From Bacillus sp. ISL-41 (GTDB taxonomy: Bacteria > Bacillota > Bacilli > Bacillales > Cytobacillaceae): a stretch of DNA of 64,000 bases. The DNA lies in assembly GCF_018613235.1 (NCBI RefSeq), contig NZ_JAGGQP010000029.1:62001-126000 (forward strand), given 5' to 3'. The notes beneath the pieces were generated by a model that saw nothing but the letters and a program-made list of their open reading frames with translations, was not told where the DNA came from and ran no database searches. A program made the translations under genes and the position numbers. The number at the start of each line of letters is the position of its first letter. The stretch's first letter is position 1. Below are positions 25,239-35,095 of the stretch, in pieces.

Positions 25239-27551
25239 CATCGTTTCTTTTATCTCTATATGAATCGGATCCACCCGGTCAAGCAAGAAAGAAGAAGGGT
25301 TAGTTCCGTATAATAAAAGTCGATGCATCGGTCTTGTCATTCCTACATAAAGCAACTTTATATCCAGTTCTTTCTCCGAATAAGGTTCCTCGATAGATAC
25401 CATTAAAACAGCATCAAACTCAAGTCCCTTTGACAAGTATGCGGGTACAATTGAAATTTGGCCTTTGATAAGATCTTCCTGCTCATTCAGGAGCTGAAAT
25501 GACAAATCGCTTTTTTCCATGACCTTTTTTATCTTACTGCAATCACTTGCCGTTCGACCAATTATCGCAATGGAGTGTAGGTCCACTTCAACTAAGGCTC
25601 GAATATCTCTTTCAATCAGGCTTGCCAACTCTTCCTCGTGAGATGGGTTAACCTGTTGAAACACTGGTTTGGGCCCGCTCCTTACTACTGGTTCAACCTG
25701 GGGAAGATCTTCATCCATGATGGCCAGAATATCATTCGCAAGTTCCATAATTTCAACAGTGGTACGATAGCTTTTTTGAAGCGTTAAATAATTCGCTTCC
25801 GGAAAGATCTGCTCTGTCAGTGGCTCCCAGCTTCTTGTTCCCCGATACGCGTGGATTCCCTGAGCCAAGTCCCCGACGATCGTAAAGAGATTTGTATCAA
25901 ACCCTTCTTTTAATGCCGCAAATTGAAAATAACTGTAATCCTGGGCTTCATCAATAAAAACACTTTTCATCTTATGCTTTTCATCTAAACCCATTAGCTT
26001 TGACTTTAAATAGAAAAGCGGGGCAAGGTCTTCAAGTTCATATGCTTTCTTTCCAAAAATACTTCTCGAATAATTCACGAGCTGTTTAACTTCCTCTTCC
26101 GATAAACCATCTGCATAAGTAGCCAATAATCCCTCGGAAGTCATCAATTCTTGATATAAAGTGTAGATATCCTTTTTCTCGAAGTAATTCATATACGTTT
26201 TGACAGCGTTCTTAATTGATGATTGAAGCTGCTCGCTTCTTTTTTCTTTTCCATCCATCAAAGAGACGACCTTCTGCCGCCTTTTATCATTATCTTTTAT
26301 TCCGTATAATGCTTTCTCCAGTGCTTCTTCATACCTTTCCTCGAACCTTGTAAGAATCTGGACCTTTTTTACTTTTACATGGTTGGTTAAAAGCTGCTTT
26401 ATTTTATCCACCCGGCTATAAACAGGCAGATACCGGTATTCCTTAAGAAATAGTCTTTTTAGTTTTACAGCCTTCATCAATCGGTATTTATCGACAAAGA
26501 AATCCTCAGTTGGGGCCAGTACCTTTTCTATATCTCTTATATAAGCATCAAGTACAGCTTTAAATTCCAGTGAACCTTTGAAGGTTGATATTCTGCTCAT
26601 CAGTTCATCTTTTGCCTTTCCCTCCACTAATGCAAGCAGCTTTTTTTCAGGAGGAATGACCTTAATTTTCTTACCTAGAGCAGATCGAATATAATCCGTA
26701 AAAGTAGTCTGGTTGATTTTTCCTACACCTAATTCAGGTAGCACATCAGATATATAGTCAATGAAAAGTCTATTTGGCGCTAAAATCATTAGCTTTTCGG
26801 GTCTGAATCGCTCACCGAATGTATACAGAAAATATGAGATGCGGTGAAGGGCAATGGTTGTTTTACCGCTGCCGGCTGCTCCCTGGACAATAATCGGATG
26901 CTGAAGGGACGCACGGATGACTTCATTTTGTTCCTTTTGTATTGTCGTGACGATTTCCGTAAGCCTGTTGTCTGCTTTCCCTGACAATGATTTCTGCAGC
27001 AATTCGTCATGCGTAGTCAAATCTATATCATGGAAACCCTTCAGCTTTCCTTCCTGAATCTCATATTGCCGCTTTAGGGAAAGATCCCCCTTCCGCTGCT
27101 CGCCATTCACTTCATAGCTGACTTCACCCAATCGACCATCGTAATAAACATTTGCAATCGGCGACCTCCAGTCCACGATGATTGGCATCTGGTTTTCTCT
27201 ATCGTATAAAGATGTTTTACCAATATACAGGACTTCTTCGACCTCATCATCCTGTTTTTTAAAATTGATTCTTGAGAAATAGGGCTTGTTCAATACGCTT
27301 TCTAATCGGTCTAACTCATTTTCCGCCAGCTCCAGGAACTTAGCATTCGTTAAAATGTTGATATAACTCAAACTGCTATCGAGGTAATCCAGGTCTTCAA
27401 ATGCCTGTTTAATGTTTTCTGTAAAAGATTGTTTATTTTCCCTGGACGCTTCAAGGATTGTTCTGATATATAATTTCGTAAACTCCAGACGTTCTACCTC
27501 TTTCTGATAATCAGCATGCTTCAGAATTGAGGCTTTGCTTTTTTCAGACAT
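25224..27551 (-). CDS. helD: RNA polymerase recycling motor HelD
   Basis: About 775 residues from ATG 27551 (MSEKSKASIL...). An N-terminal coiled coil, then the superfamily 1 helicase-like core: Walker A GAAGSGKTT, Walker B FIDEAQDY, and a YVGMTRPMHRLLLYG motif VI. HelD binds RNA polymerase and removes it from stalled DNA or RNA with ATP. GGAGGT lies 12 bases upstream of this start, a long gap; an ATG at 27581 is in frame but without a ribosome site. An apparent N-terminal extension to 27707 is hydrophobic and unlikely to be real. Confidence 0.92.
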   Translation of the reverse strand: MSEKSKASILKHADYQKEVERLEFTKLYIRTILEASRENKQSFTENIKQAFEDLDYLDSSLSYINILTNAKFLELAENELDRLESVLNKPYFSRINFKKQDDEVEEVLYIGKTSLYDRENQMPIIVDWRSPIANVYYDGRLGEVSYEVNGEQRKGDLSLKRQYEIQEGKLKGFHDIDLTTHDELLQKSLSGKADNRLTEIVTTIQKEQNEVIRASLQHPIIVQGAAGSGKTTIALHRISYFLYTFGERFRPEKLMILAPNRLFIDYISDVLPELGVGKINQTTFTDYIRSALGKKIKVIPPEKKLLALVEGKAKDELMSRISTFKGSLEFKAVLDAYIRDIEKVLAPTEDFFVDKYRLMKAVKLKRLFLKEYRYLPVYSRVDKIKQLLTNHVKVKKVQILTRFEERYEEALEKALYGIKDNDKRRQKVVSLMDGKEKRSEQLQSSIKNAVKTYMNYFEKKDIYTLYQELMTSEGLLATYADGLSEEEVKQLVNYSRSIFGKKAYELEDLAPLFYLKSKLMGLDEKHKMKSVFIDEAQDYSYFQFAALKEGFDTNLFTIVGDLAQGIHAYRGTRSWEPLTEQIFPEANYLTLQKSYRTTVEIMELANDILAIMDEDLPQVEPVVRSGPKPVFQQVNPSHEEELASLIERDIRALVEVDLHSIAIIGRTASDCSKIKKVMEKSDLSFQLLNEQEDLIKGQISIVPAYLSKGLEFDAVLMVSIEEPYSEKELDIKLLYVGMTRPMHRLLLYGTNPSSFLLDRVDPIHIEIKETMQKTH

Positions 27552-27693
27552 TTGCGGCTCATGACCTCCATTCGTATACATTATTTTTATTGGTGATGTT
27601 TTGTTGTTACTGAAGAGAAAGAAGAAAATTGAGGTGTAAAGGGGTTTTAAAAACAACTCGACTATAACATAGTCAGGAATTAGCTGGCAAATC

Positions 27694-27716
27694 AAAAAAG
27701 AGCGCATAAAGCGCCC
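27694..27716 (-). terminator. Terminator after the stress-protein gene
   Basis: GGGCGC pairs with GCGCTC (one G-T) around TTTAT and is followed by TTTTTT on the minus strand. Confidence 0.8.
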
Positions 27717-27724
27717 TTACATGT

Positions 27725-28144
27725 TTATTTCACGATCATTACTGGACAATTCGCCCTTTTGGCTACCTTATGGCTTACACTACCTAGCATCAGTTCTTGA
27801 AGACCATTAAGTCCTCTGCTTCCGATGACAACCAGATCAAATTTGTTTTGATTGGTGTATTCGACCATAGCAGGACCTGGCTCTCCATGAAGGATTTTGA
27901 TTTCAAAATTAACACCTGAGTTCTTGGCTTTCTGCTCAATGTCCTTTAAACGCTCTTTTCTTTTATCGTTGATATCCGAGGAATTCCAATTGCTAAGGAC
28001 ATCAGACTTTGAGCTGTCACCATCCACCACATAGACGATTTCAATTTTTGAATCTCCCTGGCAATTCGCAATCATGATGGCATGGTCAGCTGCACGCTTG
28101 GAGTGTTCAGATCCGTCAGCTGCTAAAAGAATTTTTTGATACAT
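27725..28144 (-). CDS. Universal stress protein UspA family
   Basis: About 139 residues. ILLAADGSEHSKRAADHAI at the N-terminus and GSRGLNGLQELMLGSVS near the end form the ATP-binding type of UspA domain. ATG 28144 is preceded by AGAGGTG. It follows the SulP gene at 28161 by 16 bases, so the two are cotranscribed. Usp domains are often linked to SulP transporters, which suggests regulation of the transporter. Confidence 0.9.
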   Translation of the reverse strand: MYQKILLAADGSEHSKRAADHAIMIANCQGDSKIEIVYVVDGDSSKSDVLSNWNSSDINDKRKERLKDIEQKAKNSGVNFEIKILHGEPGPAMVEYTNQNKFDLVVIGSRGLNGLQELMLGSVSHKVAKRANCPVMIVK

Positions 28145-28160
28145 TCCTATCACCTCTTTA

Positions 28161-29609
28161 TTAATGTGAACCCAGTTTATTGGCCAGCTTCTCAGCCAAT
28201 TCTGAGCTTTCCTGATTCATTCCGGTTACAAGTATCTTCTTTCCGTTTTCCTCAAACTTGTAAACGATTTTGTCGATTGCTGCTACTGCAGAGTCATCCC
28301 ATAGATGCGATTTGCTCAAATTAATCTCTACAAATTCTACATCCTCTTTATAGTCAAACTTTTTAATGAGTTCCGTCACAGATGCAAAGAACAGTTCCCC
28401 TCGGACTTTGTAAATTCTGGTGTTATTTTCAAGGGTACTTTTTACTTCTACTTGGGAAATCTTAGATACAAAGAAGATCGCGCTTAAAAGAATTCCGGTA
28501 AAAACACCAATAGCCAAATTATGGGTCAAAACAACGGTCAATACTGTTACTACCATAACAATTGCATCAGTTTTTGGCAATAGATGGAGAGTTTTTAGTG
28601 AATTCCAGTCAAAAGTGCTAATGGAAACCATAATCATTACTCCTGCCAGCGCAGCCATCGGGATTTGTACCACTATATCTCCCAGTAGTACAATCAAAAG
28701 CATTAAAAAGACACCAGCTACAAAGGATGAAAGCCTTGTTCTTCCACCTGATTTAATATTTATGACAGATTGGCCAATCATAGCACACCCTGCCATACCT
28801 CCAAAAAATCCTGTAACAATATTCGCAATCCCCTGTCCTTTACTTTCTGTATTTTTCTCACTTTCCGAGTCTGTCATATCATCAACGATGGTAGCGGTCA
28901 ATAAAGATTCGAGCAGACCTACTAAAGCAAGTGCAAGTGAGTACGGAAATATAATCATGAGCGTATCGAATGTTAAAGGGATATCAGGAATCAAGAAAAT
29001 AGGAAGTGTTTTGGTTAAAGACCCCATATCCCCGACAGTCCTCACATCAATACCTATCAAAATGACGATTGCTGTTACAATCACAATAGCGACCAGCGTA
29101 GAGGGAATCGCTTTTGTTATGTAAGGTAATAGATAGATAATTAACAATGTTAAACCCGCTAACATATACACCATTATTGGTGCATCCACAAAGTTATCCA
29201 GTTGGGACGTGAAAATCAAAATTGCAAGCGCGTTAACGAATCCCACCATGACAGAGCGGGGAATGAATTTCATATATCTCGAAAGTTTAAATACACCAAA
29301 TAAAATTTGAAGAACACCCGTCAAGATCGTCGCGGCCAATAGATATTGAAGACCATGCTCAGCTACAAGATCAATAAATAGTAAAGCCATAGCCCCTGTT
29401 GCTGCTGAGATCATCCCTGGTCTGCCCCCAACAAAAGCAATCACCACAGAGATGGTAAAAGAAGCGTACAAGCCCACCATCGGGTCAACTCCCGCAATGA
29501 TAGAGAAAGCAATAGCTTCCGGTATTAAGGCAATGGCGACAACTAATCCCGAAAGTATATCTCCTTTAACATTTCCAAACCAAGACTGCAAATAGCTGTT
29601 ATTTTCCAT
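28161..29609 (-). CDS. SulP family anion transporter
   Basis: 482 residues with 10-12 hydrophobic segments and a C-terminal STAS domain (about 380-480). The segment [28 protein letters not shown] is the SulP signature. Members carry sulfate, bicarbonate or other anions; the substrate here is not clear. GGAGGAG lies before the ATG. It is a paralogue of the next SulP gene, with about two thirds of residues alike by eye. Confidence 0.92.
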   Translation of the reverse strand: MENNSYLQSWFGNVKGDILSGLVVAIALIPEAIAFSIIAGVDPMVGLYASFTISVVIAFVGGRPGMISAATGAMALLFIDLVAEHGLQYLLAATILTGVLQILFGVFKLSRYMKFIPRSVMVGFVNALAILIFTSQLDNFVDAPIMVYMLAGLTLLIIYLLPYITKAIPSTLVAIVIVTAIVILIGIDVRTVGDMGSLTKTLPIFLIPDIPLTFDTLMIIFPYSLALALVGLLESLLTATIVDDMTDSESEKNTESKGQGIANIVTGFFGGMAGCAMIGQSVINIKSGGRTRLSSFVAGVFLMLLIVLLGDIVVQIPMAALAGVMIMVSISTFDWNSLKTLHLLPKTDAIVMVVTVLTVVLTHNLAIGVFTGILLSAIFFVSKISQVEVKSTLENNTRIYKVRGELFFASVTELIKKFDYKEDVEFVEINLSKSHLWDDSAVAAIDKIVYKFEENGKKILVTGMNQESSELAEKLANKLGSH

Positions 29610-29732
29610 ATCGGCTCCTCCTTCTGTCTTGTTATTTTGTGTATTAAACCAAAAACCATGAGATTAATGAGAAACCAAATTTTACTGCATTTACTCTTTC
29701 ACTCAAAATGAACAAATTAAACCCCAAAATAA

Positions 29733-29767
29733 AAACCCAAGTTCGTCATATAGACAATCTTGGGTTT
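29733..29767 (-). terminator. Terminator of the second SulP gene
   Basis: AAACCCAAG pairs with CTTGGGTTT; the A-rich flank gives a T run on the minus strand. It lies just after the stop at 29775. Confidence 0.8.
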
Positions 29768-29774
29768 ATCTATT

Positions 29775-31241
29775 TTAGTGACCGGAAAGCTTTGCTCCCG
29801 GCTTTTTATGAACTGCCATTTTATCAACTAAGTTCATACTTGCTTCATTTAAGCCAACTAAGCGAACGACCACGCCTGTTGCCCTTAATTTTAAAACGAT
29901 TTTATCAATTGCTGCTACGGCTGAATCATCCCAAACATGGGCATGGGTGAAATCAATTTCCACCTCATTTACATTTTCATTGAAATCGATCGCATCGATT
30001 AGTGCATCAACAGAAGCGAAGAAAACCTGCCCTTTAACTGAATAGATTTTCTTATCTTCTTCCATCAAAGAATCCACATGAACATTTGATATCTTTGCTA
30101 CAAAGAAAATGGCACTTAGGATGATACCCGCGAAAACACCTTTTGAAAGGTCATGAGTTGCCACAACGGTAACAACTGTTACAACCATTACGATTGAATC
30201 AGTAATTGGAGCTTTTGTGACACCTTTTAAAGAACTCCAATCAAACGTACCGATAGAGACCATAATCATAACACCCACTAGAGCTGCCATCGGAATTTGA
30301 ACGACAATTTTGCCTAGTACAATGATTAAGAACAATAGAACAACGCCAGCCACTAAAGCAGAAAGTCTTCCTTTTCCGCCGGACTTAACATTGATTACGG
30401 ACTGACCAATCATCGCACACCCAGCCATGCCTCCAAAGAATCCCGTTACAATGTTTGCAATACCCTGACCGCGACTCTCTTTATTCTTATCACTTGCCGT
30501 ATCAGTCATATCATCAACAATTGATGCTGTAAGGAGAGACTCTAGCAATCCAACAATTGAAAGACCTAAAGCATACGGAAAGATAATGCTTAATGTTTCC
30601 ATGTTAAAAGGAACATTCGGCATGAAGAAAGATGGCAATGCAGCAGTTAACTCACCCATGTCTCCAACTGACTTAACATCGCTCTTTGTGTAGATAGCAA
30701 TTACTGTTATAACAATAATGGCAATCAGCGGAGATGGAACAGCTTTTGTCAATCTAGGTAATAGATAAATAATTGCTAATGTACCTGCTACCAGGGCATA
30801 CATTTGCCATCCCGCACCCGTAAATTGCTCTAATTGAGCCATAAAAATAAGGATTGCTAATGCATTTACGAAGCCAATCATTACCGACCGTGGGATAAAC
30901 TTCATAAATCTGGCCAATTTAAATACACCAAAAAGGATTTGAATGACACCTGTTAAGATTGTGGCAGCAAACAAATACTGTAACCCATGATCGGCTACTA
31001 AAGTGACCATCAATAACGCCATTGCTCCTGTTGCACCAGAAATCATTCCAGGTCTGCCACCAATGAATGCAATCACTACTGCGATGCTAAAAGAAGCATA
31101 CAAACCTACCATTGGATCAACGCCAGCAATTATTGAAAATGCAATCGCTTCGGGAATCAATGCTAGGGCTACGACTATACCCGCAAGTATGTCTCCCTTA
31201 AGATTTCCGAACCACTGCTGTTTAATTGTATTAATGTTCAA
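29775..31241 (-). CDS. SulP family anion transporter, second copy
   Basis: 488 residues with the same layout as the 28161 gene (10-12 membrane segments and STAS domain). The start is TTG at 31241 behind AAAGGAGTG. It is transcribed in the same direction but ends in its own terminator, so the two are tandem duplicates with separate control rather than a simple operon. Confidence 0.92.
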   Translation of the reverse strand: MNINTIKQQWFGNLKGDILAGIVVALALIPEAIAFSIIAGVDPMVGLYASFSIAVVIAFIGGRPGMISGATGAMALLMVTLVADHGLQYLFAATILTGVIQILFGVFKLARFMKFIPRSVMIGFVNALAILIFMAQLEQFTGAGWQMYALVAGTLAIIYLLPRLTKAVPSPLIAIIVITVIAIYTKSDVKSVGDMGELTAALPSFFMPNVPFNMETLSIIFPYALGLSIVGLLESLLTASIVDDMTDTASDKNKESRGQGIANIVTGFFGGMAGCAMIGQSVINVKSGGKGRLSALVAGVVLLFLIIVLGKIVVQIPMAALVGVMIMVSIGTFDWSSLKGVTKAPITDSIVMVVTVVTVVATHDLSKGVFAGIILSAIFFVAKISNVHVDSLMEEDKKIYSVKGQVFFASVDALIDAIDFNENVNEVEIDFTHAHVWDDSAVAAIDKIVLKLRATGVVVRLVGLNEASMNLVDKMAVHKKPGAKLSGH

Positions 31242-31557
31242 AAAAACACTCCTTTATTATTTAAATTTTTAGTTGACTTTGAACTCTCATCAAAGTCTGG
31301 GCCGTTGAAAACAAGGTAATATTACCACATCTGAAGAAAGTGGCAACCCGACATGTAAGCGGTTATTTACCTTGTTCTCTCTCGAATTCGTCAATTATCG
31401 CGTTTTTACTATGATGATAGTGAAATTTCTCATTTTCATTTTGCATTTTTCTAAACAGGTGGGTGCTATAACTACAAACCCTCTGAAATCTTTGTTATAC
31501 TGAGAATGTTCGTCGATATAATCAAATAAGCAAGGAGGAATGAAGGAGAGAACAAAC
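31242..31557. other. Divergent intergenic region
   Basis: 316 bases between the SulP gene (minus) and the methyltransferase gene (plus). It must hold both promoters, but I see no clear operator or RNA structure in it. Confidence 0.5.
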
Positions 31558-32169
31558 TTGTTAGAATTTACTGGGGAGAGAGTCATCCCCGACCTTATGA
31601 AACCGGCCAATGCTTTATTACTTGAACACTTAGCACGTTATCAATTTAGTTCCTACCACCTCCGTGGAAGGGTACTTGATATCGCTTGTGGTTCTGGCTA
31701 TGGTTCGCAAATGCTCGCCAAGCTTGGCAAGAAACGGATCAATGAATTAATCGCAGTTGATTTCGATCCCGTAACAATTGAATATGCTCATAAACGATAT
31801 AACCATCCTCTGGTTAAATATCGTTGTGAAGATGCAACAGATCCCCTGCTTCCCCAAAAATTAGGCATGTTTGATGCCATCATTTCCTTTGAAACATTAG
31901 AACATCTAGAAGAAGAACGGCAATTTTTGGCCAATCTTTATAACATGTTAAAACCCGGTGGGACATTGGTCCTGTCTACACCTTTTGGAAAAGGAAGAGG
32001 AAAACCATGTGGTTCGCCATTCCATGTTCATCAGTTGACCGTTGACGAATTTAATGAGTTATTTCCGGAATACAAAGAAGTAAAGATGTACTACCAAAAG
32101 GGCGTATTAATCGAGCCACCCTACCCGGGCGTTAAATATCCGCTTGGAGTCGCGGTTTGTACCAAATAG
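31558..32169 (+). CDS. Class I SAM-dependent methyltransferase
   Basis: About 203 residues. VLDIACGSGYGSQML is the SAM-binding motif I, VDFDP motif II, FDAIISFETLEHLEE motif IV region and LKPGGTLVLSTPF the following strand. The opening LEFTGERVIPD is a common start of such enzymes. I prefer the TTG at 31558 (AAGGAG 9 bases upstream) to ATG 31540, which lies too near its ribosome site. The substrate is unknown. It heads a plus-strand run of small genes up to the MFS transporter. Confidence 0.85.
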   Translation: MLEFTGERVIPDLMKPANALLLEHLARYQFSSYHLRGRVLDIACGSGYGSQMLAKLGKKRINELIAVDFDPVTIEYAHKRYNHPLVKYRCEDATDPLLPQKLGMFDAIISFETLEHLEEERQFLANLYNMLKPGGTLVLSTPFGKGRGKPCGSPFHVHQLTVDEFNELFPEYKEVKMYYQKGVLIEPPYPGVKYPLGVAVCTK

Positions 32170-32300
32170 AATTTTTTTAGAAAACTCTACTGAGTACTTG
32201 TATAAATGTAATAAGTTCCGTTTGATTACAAAATGAAACCGTAAGTAAGGTAGTAAACCATTATAATGCAAAATTACCCATTTATATGGGGGTGATTAAA

Positions 32301-32558
32301 CTGGAAGAAATCCTTATTAAGTGTTTATCATCTGAAGATCTGCGGATTATCGTCCCATTAGAGGATCAGATATATTCACTTCATTTCGCCAAACATAAAC
32401 AACAATCCTGGTTGGTGAAAATTAGTCATCTGGACGAAAACCCTGAAAACAAAATTATCTCTTGCTTATTCGATAAATTATTTGCAGACGAACATGTACG
32501 CCAAATATTTAATCAATTAATTATCATTTCTCAGGAACTGGAACTCCAATATAAATAG
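32301..32558 (+). CDS. Uncharacterised small protein
   Basis: About 85 residues, rich in Ile, Leu, Glu and Lys, with no motif I recognise. The strong ribosome site GGGGGTGAT at 32288-32296 points to a CTG start at 32301; an ATG at 32286 lies inside that site. It belongs to the run of small genes between the methyltransferase and MFS genes. Confidence 0.6.
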   Translation: MEEILIKCLSSEDLRIIVPLEDQIYSLHFAKHKQQSWLVKISHLDENPENKIISCLFDKLFADEHVRQIFNQLIIISQELELQYK

Positions 32559-32577
32559 CTATAGGAAGGAGGAGTTT

Positions 32578-32712
32578 ATGGCTATTAAGCTGATATGTGA
32601 AGAATGTAAAGGCGATGGTAAGGTTCCTTTCATAAAGCTTCTTAGATTAAAGAAAAGATGCAAGAGCTGCCAAGGAGAGGGTAAGAAAATTCAACGTATT
32701 ATTAGATATTAA
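32578..32712 (+). CDS. Mini zinc-ribbon protein (DnaJ-type CxxCxGxG repeats), copy 1
   Basis: Only 44 residues, starting with ATG behind GGAAGGAGGAG. CEECKGDG and CKSCQGEG form two CxxCxGxG motifs like those of DnaJ zinc fingers, separated by a basic segment (LLRLKKR). It probably binds one zinc. No J domain is present. A second, similar gene lies 227 bases downstream. Confidence 0.72.
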   Translation: MAIKLICEECKGDGKVPFIKLLRLKKRCKSCQGEGKKIQRIIRY

Positions 32713-32810
32713 CTTTGTTCCGTACAACATTATCTTCTTAAAGGGGTTCTGCTTTTGGTTAAAGCTGAATTTTAATACTCTATAACAATTCAACCTACAA
32801 GGTTTTATAT

Positions 32811-32942
32811 GTGTACCCAACAGGCTATTGTGAGATCAAAAGAACTGACTCTGCCATTGTAGAATTTATTCATAGAAAAGACCTTAAAGCTTGTCCTTTG
32901 ATTCTTGAGTCACAAGATTCTCCAGGAGGTGATTCACTTTGA
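32811..32942 (+). CDS. Uncharacterised 43-residue protein
   Basis: A frame from GTG 32811 (AAGG 8 bases upstream) to TGA 32940. The peptide has two Cys (YCEI, ACPL). It is kept as a gene because its stop overlaps the start of the next mini zinc-ribbon gene (TTGA), which suggests translational coupling. It may be spurious. Confidence 0.35.
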   Translation: MYPTGYCEIKRTDSAIVEFIHRKDLKACPLILESQDSPGGDSL

Positions 32943-33064
32943 ATAAAGAATGCCCTCGTTGTTCCGGAAAAGGTTATTTATTAGTTAAATTTCCGAATGA
33001 AAAAGAAGCTTGCTTCCAATGCCAAGGGAGCGGCATTATAAATTCGACTCCTAATAGGAATTGA
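32939..33064 (+). CDS. Mini zinc-ribbon protein, copy 2
   Basis: 41 residues from TTG 32939, with AGGAGGTGA ideally placed 6 bases before. CPRCSGKG and CFQCQGSG again make two CxxCxGxG motifs. The strong ribosome site and repeated motif argue that this tiny gene is real. Likely a zinc-binding protein; function unknown. Confidence 0.72.
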   Translation: MNKECPRCSGKGYLLVKFPNEKEACFQCQGSGIINSTPNRN

Positions 33065-33109
33065 ATTTCAAAGAATATGCAGTTTCATAAACTTTTAAGG
33101 AGGGCCATC

Positions 33110-33280
33110 ATGAGAGAAAAGATGATTAGAGGAGTCAGTTTGCATACCGCTGGAGATTCCTTGCTATACTATATCCACTTTGACCATAAGACTTTAGAAG
33201 TTACCGAGAAGGAATTCGATAAAGCTATGACTGATTTGAAAGTGAGCAAACACCCTCTTACGATAATAGATCGTAATTAA
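33110..33280 (+). CDS. Uncharacterised 56-residue protein
   Basis: Starts with ATG 33110 after AGGAGGG (5 bases). No known motif; the peptide is mixed charge with an aromatic strand (SLLYYIHFDHKTLEV). It lies 45 bases after the second zinc-ribbon gene. Confidence 0.6.
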   Translation: MREKMIRGVSLHTAGDSLLYYIHFDHKTLEVTEKEFDKAMTDLKVSKHPLTIIDRN

Positions 33281-33353
33281 TGCTTCGCTGTAGCTAAGGT
33301 TTAGACAATCCATAACCACCTTTGCTAAGATTGGCGTTGGAGGTTATTTACCA

Positions 33354-34616
33354 ATGAAATCACAAACAACTTCAACACCACTTCAAACACCATTCTATTA
33401 TGGATGGATGATTGTCTTTATCGGGGCATTGGGCGTATTTTTTTCCGGTCCTGGCCAGACATACTCCATTTCGGTATTTATCGACCACTATATCGCTGAC
33501 TTCGGGTGGTCCAGGTCTCAAGTATCCGGCATTTATTCCGCGGCTACACTAGCAGCTGGATTAAGCATGTTCTTTGTAGGCAGATATATAGATCTATATG
33601 GTCAAAGAAAAATGTCTGTCATCATTGGAATTGCCCTAGCCCTTGCTTGTTTTTGGAACAGTCTTGTCTCAAATTTCATCATGTTATTCATTGGCTTTTT
33701 CTTTCTAAGACTATTGGGTCAGGGATCTATGACCTTGATTCCCAATACCCTCGTTCCTCAATGGTTTATTGAAAAACGAGGTAAAGCACTTAGTCTAATG
33801 GCTATTGGTGGATTTACAAGTTCCGCTGCTTTCCCACCTCTAAACACATGGTTAGTCTCCAATTGGGGCTGGAGTTTCTCATGGAAGCTTTGGGGAATAT
33901 TACTGTTATTTATTTTTGTACCCCTAGCATTCTTTTTAATTCGCAATAAACCAGAAGATGTTGGAATGCTTCCAGACGGTGAGGATCATAAAAAGCAAAC
34001 TCCTTCTATTGGAGAACAACCAAAGAAGATATTAGAGATTAATTGGACTCTGCAGGAAGCAAAGAAAACAAGTGCTTTTTGGCTTTTGCTCGTATGTGTT
34101 AGTATCCCAGCACTTGTGAATACAGGACTAACATTTCACTTGATATCAATCTTTAAACAAAATGGACTTTCATCAGGCACCGCTGCAATAGTTTTAAGCC
34201 TCATGGCAATTATAGGATTCCCTATTTCATTAGCTGCCGGTTACATTTTAGACCGCGTAAAAGTGAACTATATTTTAGCAGGAATTTTTGCAGGTGAAAT
34301 TATATTTGTCGTTCTGCTTCTTTTTGTAAAGTCTTACTTCCTCGCCATCGTTTTTGGCGTTCTGTGGGGGATAAGTGGGGGATTCGAAAGAATTGCCTTA
34401 AATTACGTCTGGCCAAGTTACTTTGGAAGGTTAGCACTTGGAAGTATAAAAGGAAGCGCAATGACTGTCATGGTACTTGGGTCCGCATTAGGACCACTCC
34501 CTTTCGGATTCGCCTATGACCTGTTTGGGGGATATGAGGAAATATTATTGCTAACCACCATCTTTCCTGTAATAGGAATAGCCTGTTCACTGCTTGCGAA
34601 GAAGCCTGTTAAGTAG
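33354..34616 (+). CDS. MFS transporter
   Basis: 420 residues with twelve membrane segments. GRYIDLYGQRKMSVIIG is the MFS loop 2-3 motif, and a similar DRVKVNYIL occurs in the second half. The start has GYGWMIVFIGALGVFFSGPGQTYSISVF-like features of the monocarboxylate/oxalate-formate branch; the substrate is unknown. GGAGGT lies 9 bases before the ATG. Final gene of the plus-strand run. Confidence 0.85.
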   Translation: MKSQTTSTPLQTPFYYGWMIVFIGALGVFFSGPGQTYSISVFIDHYIADFGWSRSQVSGIYSAATLAAGLSMFFVGRYIDLYGQRKMSVIIGIALALACFWNSLVSNFIMLFIGFFFLRLLGQGSMTLIPNTLVPQWFIEKRGKALSLMAIGGFTSSAAFPPLNTWLVSNWGWSFSWKLWGILLLFIFVPLAFFLIRNKPEDVGMLPDGEDHKKQTPSIGEQPKKILEINWTLQEAKKTSAFWLLLVCVSIPALVNTGLTFHLISIFKQNGLSSGTAAIVLSLMAIIGFPISLAAGYILDRVKVNYILAGIFAGEIIFVVLLLFVKSYFLAIVFGVLWGISGGFERIALNYVWPSYFGRLALGSIKGSAMTVMVLGSALGPLPFGFAYDLFGGYEEILLLTTIFPVIGIACSLLAKKPVK

Positions 34617-34847
34617 CAGGCCATTTAATTTAGAATGTCAATATCAATCATAAGCTTGAGGAAAGTACCCTCAAGCTTAATAGTTATAAAATTAAATAAA
34701 ATTCTCCATTAAACGTTTCACTCGGTGTATACCCATTAGTAATAACGGTTTAGGTTTACTTATTAAAGGAAAACCCTTTGACAGCTAACATTGGATTCAA
34801 CATTTCTTACTCACCTTCTTATTGAACTATCCTGCATCGTTCGTATT

Positions 34848-34890
34848 ATAAGGTCATCCAGATAAGAAAATATTTCTGGTTGACCTTTTT
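34848..34890 (+). terminator. Terminator-like hairpin upstream of the IS110 transposase
   Basis: AAGGTCA-CCAGA arms pair with TCTGG-TGACCTT (one mismatch), followed by CTTTTTCT. It would shield the element from outside transcription or end upstream transcripts. Confidence 0.6.
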
Positions 34891-34894
34891 CTAT

Positions 34895-35095
34895 ATGGTC
34901 TTATTATAACGGTAGCCGGGGTAAAACGTAACTGCACGTGGGACCTGGATCCCGTCAACAAAACAGTTTGCCCCCTACTTGTAGAAACATGATTGAGGCT
35001 GGTTGGGACATAGATCTCGTATAACAAGCGAAGCTGTGACACTGCAAGGAGAATAAGGGGTACCGGCAGAATAAAAGATTAGGAGATGATATAGG
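34895..35095 (+). ncRNA. Possible IS110 bridge RNA region
   Basis: IS110-group elements encode a structured bridge RNA in the non-coding end upstream of the transposase gene. This 200-base region has no open frame and contains pairs of complementary segments such as GGACCTGGATCC. The exact ends and loops are not resolved, so this is a position-based proposal. Confidence 0.3.

Larger units (their letters stand above)
34617..35095 (+). other. Intergenic region with hairpins, repeat fragment and left flank of the IS110 element
   Basis: A hairpin near 34650-34681 (TAAGCTTGAGG with CCTCAAGCTTA) may end the MFS transcript. A fragment at 34824-34854 resembles the start of the repeats at 36449 and 37119. 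A terminator-like hairpin lies at 34848-34890. The remainder, 34895-35095, is the non-coding left end of the IS. Confidence 0.5.
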
